Source of the DNA: Desulfobacteraceae bacterium Eth-SRB2
GTDB taxonomy: Bacteria; Desulfobacterota; Desulfobacteria; Desulfobacterales; UBA11574
Assembly: GCA_004193595.1 (NCBI GenBank)
Contig: RPGQ01000077.1
Span: 1-64,000, forward strand
Direction of reading: 5' to 3'
Length of the DNA: 64,000 nt
Both the position numbers and the translations under genes were made by a program. This document shows, piece by piece, positions 38,041 to 44,874 of the stretch (the first letter of the stretch is position 1; the number at the start of each line of letters is the position of its first letter). The notes under the pieces are model-generated. The model did not search any database and was not told where the DNA came from. It saw only the letters and a list, made by a program, of their open reading frames with translations.

Positions 38041-39111
38041 TTACATCCGGTTTCGATTTTCTCGTTGCCCTGCAAGAAACCATTCGACAGTTTTTCGTAT
38101 ACCCGTCTCCAACTTAGTTTCTGCATTCCACCCAAGCTTGGCTTCCGCTTTGGTCGTATCTGAATAATTGCGGAGCACATCACCTTTCCGTTGCTCGGCA
38201 TGAACGATTTCCACGCTTGCCACACCCTTAGCATTTAAAATATTGACCAAAATTTTGGATAGTTCGCAAACCGTAGTTTCGGAATTGGTGGCGATCTGAA
38301 ATGTCTCTCCGGCGAGGAACAATGGATCGAGAGTAGCTGCGTTGTAGATGGCGGCTATCAGGTCATCTATGTAAATAAAATCCCTCGTTTGTAAACCATC
38401 ACCGTAGATTTCCAGAGCTTCGCCATTCATTGACTGTTTGATAAACCTGGCTACGACGCTGTTTTTGTTGCTAGAACCAGGGCCGTACACATTGCCGAAT
38501 CGGAGTGCTACTGTCTCTAAACCGAAGGTTCGGTAATATGCGGAACAGTACCCTTCGCCCGCTAACTTACTGGCGCCGTAGGGTGAAACCGGATGCGGAG
38601 CAAGTTCTTCATGAATCGGGGGTTCGCATTCGCCCACAGGAGCGCCTGAGGAGGCAAAAACAAATCGTTTCACACCATTATTCCTTGCCGCTTCCAGCAT
38701 GTTGAATGTGCCGATGACATTTGATTCCATATCTTTTCTTGGATCTTCAACCGAAGGTCCGACACCGGTATTGGCTGCCAGGTGAACGATGATGTCGATT
38801 TCTTGACACCAATTTAAGCAGGTTTCATAGTCGGTAATGTCTCCAACAATTAACTCCGTTAGTGAGGAGTTAGAAGTGAGAAGTGAAGAGGGGTTTTCAC
38901 TCTTTTCACTTTTCACTTTTCCCTTTTCACTAAACGTGCAAACACGTGAAAGGTCTTGCCGGGTTCCTACGGAGAGATTGTCCAATACGCGAATAGTATG
39001 GCCGCCTTCAGATACGAGGTTTTTTATCAGGCTTGTGCCGATGAAACCGCAGCCGCCAGTGATTAACCAACGAGTTGGCTTATCACTGGTTTTAGAAATG
39101 GAATCTTTCAT
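38041..39111 (-). CDS. NAD-dependent sugar epimerase/dehydratase (SDR) with repeat-derived insert
   Basis: 356 residues. [15 protein letters not shown] is the NAD motif; [16 protein letters not shown] carries catalytic Tyr/Lys; [20 protein letters not shown] and [15 protein letters not shown] follow, as in UDP-glucose 4-epimerase-like proteins. Residues about 58-86 ([16 protein letters not shown]...LLTSNSS) interrupt the Rossmann fold between beta-strands 2 and 3 and are encoded by purine-rich repeat DNA; relatives lack such a segment. The frame stays open, so the protein may tolerate the insert. Confidence 0.85.
   Translation of the reverse strand: MKDSISKTSDKPTRWLITGGCGFIGTSLIKNLVSEGGHTIRVLDNLSVGTRQDLSRVCTFSEKGKVKSEKSENPSSLLTSNSSLTELIVGDITDYETCLNWCQEIDIIVHLAANTGVGPSVEDPRKDMESNVIGTFNMLEAARNNGVKRFVFASSGAPVGECEPPIHEELAPHPVSPYGASKLAGEGYCSAYYRTFGLETVALRFGNVYGPGSSNKNSVVARFIKQSMNGEALEIYGDGLQTRDFIYIDDLIAAIYNAATLDPLFLAGETFQIATNSETTVCELSKILVNILNAKGVASVEIVHAEQRKGDVLRNYSDTTKAEAKLGWNAETKLETGIRKTVEWFLAGQRENRNRM
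38858..38932. repeat. Purine-rich dispersed repeat inside an SDR gene
   Basis: On the plus strand it reads GAGGAGTTAGAAGTGAGAAG then CACTCTTTTCACTTTTCACT. The two arms are roughly inverted (GTGAAAAG versus CTTCTCAC). It is read in frame by the SDR gene. Confidence 0.6.
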
Positions 39112-39129
39112 TAAATATTTCTTTTTTTA

Positions 39130-39400
39130 TTAGCCACAGACCCACACATATCATTATTTTCTAAATTAGCCACAGACCCACACGGACACACACGGACTTT
39201 TTCCTCGGCCGACCTTGGCCGAGCAAAAGGGCGTAACCCTTCGGGCGTTCTTATTCAAATAAATTGGCGCATGTTTGAGGTATGAAGAGTGATATCGCAG
39301 CACTATTCATATCCTGATGTTTTTTTATCGCGAAGCGATGCCATTATTCCTTGTCTGTGTCTGTCTGTGTGGGTCTGTGGCTACTTATATGTGCGGGGCT
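39130..39400. repeat. Repeat block of the 'CACAGACCCACAC' family
   Basis: Two direct AGCCACAGACCCACAC units (39134 and 39172 regions) are followed by an inverted counterpart GTGTGGGTCTGTGGCTA near 39375-39392. TTTTTTTATCGCGAAGCGATG precedes the right arm. Related blocks occur at 39784-39922 and 40675-40785. Confidence 0.65.
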
Positions 39401-39408
39401 AATTATGT

Positions 39409-39771
39409 TTAAATCACGAACCTTTTAATTTCAGCTTTTGGGTATGTAAAATTTACAAGCAAGCCCACCCTGTATTTTGTAGCTCTGAGGTAATTTAACA
39501 ACTGGGCCTCATGAATCTTTTGCAGAGACTCAACCGCCTTTAACTCTAAAATAACTTTATCTTCAACAACAATATCAGCAAAATATTCTCCTACTAATTC
39601 ACCTTTATAATTAACGTTTATCGGAACTTGAGCCTTTGCTTTTAATCCCATATGCCGAAGCTCGAAAAGTAATGCATTTTCATATACTTTTTCCAAAAAC
39701 CCGGCACCAAGGATTCTATTCACTTCAAAGATTGCAGCGCGGATCTTATATGTAATATCGTTAATATCCAT
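39409..39771 (-). CDS. GxxExxY family protein
   Basis: About 120 residues with the name-giving motif in GAGFLEKVYENALLFEL and a PD-(D/E)XK-like core (YFADIVVEDKVILELKAV; QLLNYLRATKYRVGLLVNF). The family is predicted to be nuclease-like; its function is unknown. The ATG at 39771 (MDINDIT) fits relatives better than one 8 codons upstream, which is encoded by the flanking repeat. It is bracketed by two repeat blocks. Confidence 0.8.
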   Translation of the reverse strand: MDINDITYKIRAAIFEVNRILGAGFLEKVYENALLFELRHMGLKAKAQVPINVNYKGELVGEYFADIVVEDKVILELKAVESLQKIHEAQLLNYLRATKYRVGLLVNFTYPKAEIKRFVI

Positions 39772-39783
39772 TATTTTTGATTT

Positions 39784-39922
39784 AGCCACAGACACACACA
39801 GACGTACACGGACAAAATAAATTCACATCCAGATGTTTTTTTATCGCGGAGCGATTGACATCTTTTCTTCTGCGCTGTCCGCAGAAGAAAAAGTCTGTGT
39901 TTGTCTGTGTGAGTCTGTGGCC
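39784..39922. repeat. Inverted-repeat element of the 'CACAGACACAC' family
   Basis: The left arm AGCCACAGACACACACAGAC is inversely matched by GTCTGTGTGAGTCTGTGGCC. The centre has TTTTTTTATCGCGGAGCGAT and a hairpin CTTCTGCG..CGCAGAAG. Confidence 0.7.
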
Positions 39923-39935
39923 AATAAATTTAGAC

Positions 39936-39966
39936 TTGACAAGTGTCACGTGATGCATTACATAGT
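39936..39966 (+). promoter_or_regulatory. Possible promoter/operator of higBA
   Basis: TTGACA at 39936-39941 precedes an AT-rich -10-like segment around 39959-39966, with the palindrome TCACGTGA in the spacer as a possible HigA site. The HigB start at 39972 would then be nearly leaderless. Weak. Confidence 0.3.
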
Positions 39967-39971
39967 TAAAA

Positions 39972-40253
39972 ATGATTAAAACTTTTGCCGATAAACATAC
40001 AAGGGATTTCTTTTTAACGGGTAAATCCAAGCAACTTCAGCCTGAGCTTCTAAGAAGGGCGATGCGCCGTCTGGAATACATTGACTTTGCCACATGCCTC
40101 GGTGACCTGAAGGTACCACCAAGCAATCGCCTCCATGCATTAAAGGGTAAGCGGAAAGGTCAACACTCAATTTCCATAAATAATCAATGGCGAATTTGCT
40201 TTAATTTCATTGACGGCGATGCTTATAATGTCGAAATCACAGATTACCATTAG
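39972..40253 (+). CDS. higB: HigB-type toxin (RelE/ParE superfamily)
   Basis: 93 residues: MIKTFADKHTRDFF, RRAMRRLEYIDFATCLGDLKVPPSNRLHALKG, and SISINNQWRICFNFIDGDAYNVEITDYH match HigB mRNA interferases that cleave transcripts on the ribosome. It precedes its antitoxin by 13 bp, the toxin-first order of HigBA modules. Confidence 0.92.
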   Translation: MIKTFADKHTRDFFLTGKSKQLQPELLRRAMRRLEYIDFATCLGDLKVPPSNRLHALKGKRKGQHSISINNQWRICFNFIDGDAYNVEITDYH

Positions 40254-40266
40254 GAGGTAGATAACA

Positions 40267-40581
40267 ATGAGTATCAAAAATACTGAACTCCGTAAAATAA
40301 AGCCAACACATCCGGGTGAGATGCTCCGTGAAGATTTTATGCCTGATTACGGACTGACTACAAAAAGACTTGCGGAAGAGCTGGGGGTGTCACGCCAAAC
40401 CGTAAACGAGATTTTACGGGAACGTCGTTCAATTTCCCCGGCTATGGCACTGAGACTTTCCCGCCTTTTTGGAAACACTCCGGAATTCTGGCTAAATGCC
40501 CAGCGTGCGGTAGATTTATGGAATGCTCAAATAACTTGTAAAAATGAGATAGAACGAATAGAAACCTTAAGTGCCGCATAA
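40267..40581 (+). CDS. higA: HigA-type antitoxin (XRE HTH)
   Basis: 104 residues. PTHPGEMLREDFMPDYGLTTKRLAEELGVSRQTVNEILRERRSISPAMALRLSRLFG is the HigA helix-turn-helix signature, and FWLNAQRAVDLW follows. It neutralises HigB and probably autoregulates the pair. Both genes run opposite to the surrounding polysaccharide genes and sit between repeat blocks. Confidence 0.93.
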   Translation: MSIKNTELRKIKPTHPGEMLREDFMPDYGLTTKRLAEELGVSRQTVNEILRERRSISPAMALRLSRLFGNTPEFWLNAQRAVDLWNAQITCKNEIERIETLSAA

Positions 40582-40659
40582 TTATTATCGTGAAGAATGG
40601 CAAAGCCAACAACCATTAGCTTCTCCGGTTAAGAATATCAGAAAACCAGTTTTATTCAC

Positions 40660-40785
40660 CCCGGGCTCAGAGATCACAGAGTTATATTTATTTTTTATCG
40701 CGGAGCGATGACTTGTTATTCTTCGGCTGCGTCAGCCGAAGAATATTTCTTTGTCTGTGTCTGTCTGTGTGGGTCTGTGGCCATT
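40660..40785. repeat. Third block of the 'CACAGAC' repeat family
   Basis: It contains TTTTTTATCGCGGAGCGATG, the hairpin ATTCTTCGGCTG..CAGCCGAAGAAT, and GTGTGGGTCTGTGGCC, as in the blocks near 39320 and 39784. Confidence 0.65.
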
Positions 40786-40816
40786 TATTTCTATTTGAGT
40801 CCGTATATGTCTGTAG

Positions 40817-42001
40817 TTACCACTTAATGCCTTTGAAGATGACATCCTTACGGATATTGCTTTTATACTCTTCTGCCACTTGGAACATACCCTTCAAGAC
40901 CTCATCCGTAAGATAATGGGGTTCAACTCCGATGTCGAGGAGTCCCTGATACGTGGGATTGTAATAATGTTCCTCGGCTTCCTTTCTGGGATTTTCAATG
41001 TGATCGATTTTTACATCATAACCCAATGTGTTGCCGACACGCTGAACCTTTTCAGCCAAATCGTTTGCGCTGAAGGTTTCCATGATCTGGTTGAAAATAC
41101 GAAGTTCCCCTTTTTTGGCAGGGGTCTTTTCAGCCATATGAACGCACTGGAGAGTATCGTTGATGTTTAAGTAGCCTCGTGTCTGTCCACCTTTGCCATA
41201 AACCGTGAGCGGATAATCCACAATGGTTTGTACGATGAACCTATTTATTATGGTTCCGAAAACTTCGTCATAGTTGAAGAGCGTGCGGAGCTGGTTGTCG
41301 ATCACTGAATCTTGGGTTTCCATACCGTACACCGGACCCTGCATGAGATTGGTGATGCACAGATCCCACATCCGGACCGCAAACCACATGAGATCCGTGT
41401 CCATAATTTTGGTGGTATGATAAAGGGAACTGGCCTGGCGGGGAAAGAGAAATTTGTCCTTTTTACCTTTGTGTTGGATTTGGAGCCAGCCTTCTTCGAT
41501 ATCGATATTGGGTGTGCCGTATTCGCCCATGGTTCCAATGTGGATCACATGGGTGTCTCGGGAAAAATCCCTTAGCGCGAACAGGAGATTATTGGTCACC
41601 AAAAGATTGTTTCTGATTGTGATGTTCGCATATTTGTAGTCGATCATTGAATAGGGCGCAGACGGCTGTTCGGCGTAGTGGATCACCGTGTCCGGTATTC
41701 CGGAGAACTTGTTGTTTACAGCCCAGGAGTATTTTACAGATCTGTCAAAAAAGGAACGCATAACCTCTGGATCAGAAAGATCACCTATCACAACCTTTAT
41801 CTCTTTGAGGGTGAGTTCATGCCAGATCTTGGCCCTTTGAATTAATGTGGGTATAGGGTAGAGCATCCCTACATCGAGTTCGGTGCAGGCATTGCGGCGA
41901 AAATAGTTGTCCACTACCGTGACCTGGTATCCCCTGTTGGAAAAGTACATAGCAGTAGGCCAGCCCAGGTAGCCGTCTCCACCGAGTATCAGGATCTTCA
42001 T
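40817..42001 (-). CDS. UDP-sulfoquinovose synthase-like SDR
   Basis: About 394 residues. MKILILGGDGYLGWPTAMYFSNRGYQV, the long EQPSAPYSMIDY loop, IGTMGEYGTPNIDIEEG with the active-site Thr, YHTTKIMD with catalytic Tyr/Lys, and YGKGGQTRGYLNINDTLQC all follow plant/cyanobacterial SQD1/SqdB closely, which make UDP-sulfoquinovose from UDP-glucose and sulfite. One difference from the remembered plant sequence is EQP in place of EQR before SAPYSM. The ATG at 42001 starts at the conserved MKILIL. A 6-sulfo sugar in the exopolymer is plausible; other nucleotide sugars are possible. Confidence 0.8.
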   Translation of the reverse strand: MKILILGGDGYLGWPTAMYFSNRGYQVTVVDNYFRRNACTELDVGMLYPIPTLIQRAKIWHELTLKEIKVVIGDLSDPEVMRSFFDRSVKYSWAVNNKFSGIPDTVIHYAEQPSAPYSMIDYKYANITIRNNLLVTNNLLFALRDFSRDTHVIHIGTMGEYGTPNIDIEEGWLQIQHKGKKDKFLFPRQASSLYHTTKIMDTDLMWFAVRMWDLCITNLMQGPVYGMETQDSVIDNQLRTLFNYDEVFGTIINRFIVQTIVDYPLTVYGKGGQTRGYLNINDTLQCVHMAEKTPAKKGELRIFNQIMETFSANDLAEKVQRVGNTLGYDVKIDHIENPRKEAEEHYYNPTYQGLLDIGVEPHYLTDEVLKGMFQVAEEYKSNIRKDVIFKGIKW

Positions 42002-42011
42002 GCCCTCACCT

Positions 42012-43085
42012 TTACCCTGCTGCAATTGCTATATCGGGTCTATTATTCATTAGTATTTCGTCCTCTTCCACAATCCCGGCTCTAAAAAGCAGCGTTTTTA
42101 TCTCTTCTATGGACATGGTCGTCTCGGCTTCTGAAACATAGGACCTCTCCACGCGTTCCCGAACCAGACCCGCGTAGATATGCTCAACATGACGGTACAT
42201 GGACCGGAAAGCCGGCAGCGCCACAAACATGTCTTCAAGTTCCATTGACCGGTAAGTCTCCTCCATGCTCAGGAGCTCCTCATACATTTTTTCACCGGGT
42301 TTGGCTCCAATGAACGTAATTTCAATTTGATCAGGATCATATCCATACTTTGGCGCCAGCAATTCAATCATGGCTTTTGCCAAATCTGTGATACGAATAA
42401 CCGGCATTTTAGTGATAAAGACCTCTCCTCCCTTAGCCAAAACAGCTCCTTTAATTACCAGCTCGGCCGCCTCTCGAATGGACATGATAAAGCGGGTCAT
42501 AGCTTCATCAGTTACCGTAACAGGGCCGCCATTTTTGATCTGGTCGATAAAGATTGGAACCACAGAGCCACGGGAGCCCAAGACGTTTCCAAATCGTGAA
42601 CTGGCAAGAATCGTGTTTCCTTTAAAGTTTATAAGATTGGCTGCGGTAATGAGACGCTCTCCCATAAGCTTGGTTGTTCCCATGACACTGGTTGGATTGA
42701 CTGCTTTGTCGGAACTTGTAAACAGAACCCTTCCCACCTTGTTTCTGAAAGCCGCCCGGATCACATTCTCCACACCATTAATATTGGTCTGTACCGTATC
42801 GAATGGGTTGTATTCCGCAAGATATACATGCTTATGCGCCGCCAGGTGAAAGACGATGTCGGCGCCCTGGAAAACCTGTTCAAGTTTGTTCTGGTCGCGC
42901 ACGTCTCCCAAAAAAGTCGTAACCATGCCTGCATAGGCGTATTTTTGCCCGAGAAGAAAAATCTCCGATTCGTTATTGTCGAAAGCCCGGATCTCTGAAG
43001 GCTGATATTCCATAAGCAGCTTCACGATTTCCGAACCCACAGTACCGACCGCGCCGGTTACCACAATGATTTTGTTTCTAAACAT
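42012..43085 (-). CDS. Polysaccharide biosynthesis SDR (UDP-sugar 4,6-dehydratase family)
   Basis: About 357 residues of the Polysacc_synt_2/CapD-FlaA1 group. RNKIIVVTGAVGTVGSEIVKLLM is the cofactor motif; FTSSDKAVNPTSVMGTTKLMGERL includes the Met- or Tyr-Lys active-site region (here GTTKLMGE, with Met preceding Gly); RFGNVLGSRGSVVPIFIDQI and GAKPGEKMYEELLS follow. Family members remove water across C4-C6 of UDP-GlcNAc-like sugars. The ATG at 43085 (MFRNK) is preferred over one 4 codons upstream. Its stop is 10 bp before the SQD1-like gene. Confidence 0.85.
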   Translation of the reverse strand: MFRNKIIVVTGAVGTVGSEIVKLLMEYQPSEIRAFDNNESEIFLLGQKYAYAGMVTTFLGDVRDQNKLEQVFQGADIVFHLAAHKHVYLAEYNPFDTVQTNINGVENVIRAAFRNKVGRVLFTSSDKAVNPTSVMGTTKLMGERLITAANLINFKGNTILASSRFGNVLGSRGSVVPIFIDQIKNGGPVTVTDEAMTRFIMSIREAAELVIKGAVLAKGGEVFITKMPVIRITDLAKAMIELLAPKYGYDPDQIEITFIGAKPGEKMYEELLSMEETYRSMELEDMFVALPAFRSMYRHVEHIYAGLVRERVERSYVSEAETTMSIEEIKTLLFRAGIVEEDEILMNNRPDIAIAAG

Positions 43086-43097
43086 GATTTTTTCCAT

Positions 43098-43334
43098 TGG
43101 AATAAGCTCCGAATTTTAAGTGATTTTTATTGTTTCTCACTGAGATCTCAGAGAACGCTGAGGGACTCATAGAATTTAAATTGTATTTTTCTTTGGGATC
43201 CATGCGCTCTGTGAGATATCGTTGGGCATGGGAAGTCGGGGACATCCATTGCTTTATTTTGAACCACCGCGGTAAAATCCACTGTTGGGACGGACTGGAG
43301 TCAGGACGGACTGGGGTCAAACCTTGATTATTGA
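43098..43334. other. Intergenic, no gene seen
   Basis: CTGAGATCTCAGAGAACGCTGAG-type repeat debris lies at about 43139-43163. No coding frame is supported. Confidence 0.35.
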
Positions 43335-43544
43335 TTAAAGGGATTGCGGATTAATGATCTGAAGCACATTCCTTGATTTTTTTGACTTTCTTTTTTGAAC
43401 TGCCCCAGTACGATCTTCTGCGGAAAAGGGGGACGCATTGGGATCGATGATTGTCGATCGAATATTGAAGATTGTAAAACAATAAGGACGGAAGAGAATG
43501 GTTCGGGGGATTCTTGGGGACAAGAATGATATCTTTATAGATGT

Positions 43545-43652
43545 GTTGAAATTGAGTGGCTTAGGTATGTTTTTTTGGATCCCTTCCGTTAAGCTGAAAT
43601 TAGCTTTCCATCCTAAGCCACTCAATTTTTCATTATCGAGGAAGTTTCTCAT
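43545..43652 (-). pseudogene. Remnant of an NDP-sugar epimerase C-terminus, followed by an inverted duplication
   Basis: The first 24 codons (LDNEKLSGLGWKANFSLTEGIQK) look like the C-terminal end of GDP-fucose synthase or a related epimerase. Nothing upstream continues it. A perfect 17-bp inverted repeat (AAATTGAGTGGCTTAGG at 43549-43565 and its complement at 43612-43628) spans the fragment, with a smaller hairpin AAGCTGAAATTAGCTT between. Confidence 0.5.
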
Positions 43653-43685
43653 GGTTTCGTGCTGCGCTCCTTTTGTTCGAAAAAT

Positions 43686-44504
43686 TTAATGGTAAATTGT
43701 TGAATGGTTGATTGGCAAAGGGTAAGGCAGGGCCCAGTTAAACCACCACTTTTTTTTGCACAACGGTCTGGGTTCCGGAGCCTTTACCGGTTCTCCGTTC
43801 AGGATGGCCTGCGGTCTGTTGACTACCATTTCCCGGGCTTCTTTTAGGCTCCCCAGAATCCGTGCACAAACTTGTACGGCGGGTGACAAAATCGGCGGCC
43901 GGTTGGTTGGGGAATGGGCGTCGGTGGCGATCACGTGGGACAGCCGGTTTTTTAGCAGCTTGTGCGCACATTCCATGGCTTCCCGGCCAAACCGGCCGGT
44001 AATACTCATGGCGGTTATTTGTACCAGGCATCCCATGGCCGTCAAATCGGACAGCAGCTCCGGCTGGTGCTGGAATACCAGATTCCTCTCCGGGTGGGCC
44101 AGGATCGGGGTAATGTTATGAAGCTTTAACTGGAAAAGTTCTTCTTTGGATCCAGGGGGAATCACATGAACCGGAAACTCCACCAGAATATATCTTCCGT
44201 TGTTATTGAGAGTTGCAACCTCTTTGGCAATGACCTTTTGTTTTAGCCCGGCGCAAATGCGGACTTCTGATCCGGTGCATACATTGATGTTGATCCGGTT
44301 TTTCCGAAAGGTTTTGCGCAGACGGTTAACGTTATCTTCTACATGTTGTAAGGGGTTGTCATAGAACTCGTTGAGTGTATGCGGAGTAGCCACCAGTGTT
44401 TGAATACCGTCGGCCACGGCCTGTTTCGCCATGTCAAGGCTTTGTTCCATGCCGGCGGGGCCGTCATCAAGTCCGGGAAGAATATGGCAGTGTAAGTCGA
44501 TCAA
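43686..44504 (-). CDS. PHP-family tyrosine-protein phosphatase (CpsB/YwqE-like)
   Basis: 272 residues. MIDLHCHILPGLDDGP, ATPHTLNEFYDNP, GSEVRI, LAHPERN and ATDAHSPTNR are the metal-binding motifs of PHP phosphatases that dephosphorylate bacterial tyrosine kinases. Next to the Wzc-like kinase it would complete the phosphorylation cycle controlling polymer length and export. The C-terminal 30 residues (after GEPVKAP) look non-conserved. Confidence 0.9.
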   Translation of the reverse strand: MIDLHCHILPGLDDGPAGMEQSLDMAKQAVADGIQTLVATPHTLNEFYDNPLQHVEDNVNRLRKTFRKNRININVCTGSEVRICAGLKQKVIAKEVATLNNNGRYILVEFPVHVIPPGSKEELFQLKLHNITPILAHPERNLVFQHQPELLSDLTAMGCLVQITAMSITGRFGREAMECAHKLLKNRLSHVIATDAHSPTNRPPILSPAVQVCARILGSLKEAREMVVNRPQAILNGEPVKAPEPRPLCKKKWWFNWALPYPLPINHSTIYH

Positions 44505-44581
44505 AATAAGTGAGCTAAAGTGCCTAAAGTTTGAAGTGAGCTAAAGTGAACTAACTTGATAGTATAGGAATTTCCTTTTTA

Positions 44582-44718
44582 GACACGGATTACACGGATG
44601 TCCACGGATTAGCTTTATGTTGTTTGAACAATGGTTCATTGTTCAAACAATGCTTCCATTTCATAAATGCTGCCGCATTTATGAAATAAAGGGCAGTGTA
44701 ATCAGTGAAATCCGTGTC
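44582..44718. repeat. Structured repeat with three consecutive hairpins
   Basis: The outer arms GACACGGATT and AATCCGTGTC enclose a perfect 12-bp stem (TGTTTGAACAAT/ATTGTTCAAACA, 44621-44649) and a perfect 13-bp stem (ATTTCATAAATGC/GCATTTATGAAAT, 44658-44687). Confidence 0.75.
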
Positions 44719-44778
44719 AGAGATTTTTTAAGTTTGCCCGAAGGGCGCTAAGTTTATTGTATAGGAATTTTCTTTATT

Positions 44779-44871
44779 GGACACAGACCCGCTTGTGCCC
44801 CAGGCCGCCTCGCCTCGCTTGGCTGGCGGGCGAGCTTGCAATGGCAGGCGGGTCTGCGAAAATCTGTGTCC
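44779..44871. repeat. Second hairpin element between phosphatase and kinase genes
   Basis: GGACACAGA and TCTGTGTCC bound a GC-rich inner part (GCCGCCTCGCCTCGCTTGGC). The sequence just left of both this and the preceding element shares TATAGGAATTT. It ends directly before the kinase stop. Confidence 0.6.
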
Positions 44872-44874
44872 TAT

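Noticed and set aside
39130-40810. CRISPR array from the repeated CACAGAC units
   Set aside because: Units are irregularly spaced, partly inverted, and separated by genes; there is no constant spacer length and no cas gene.
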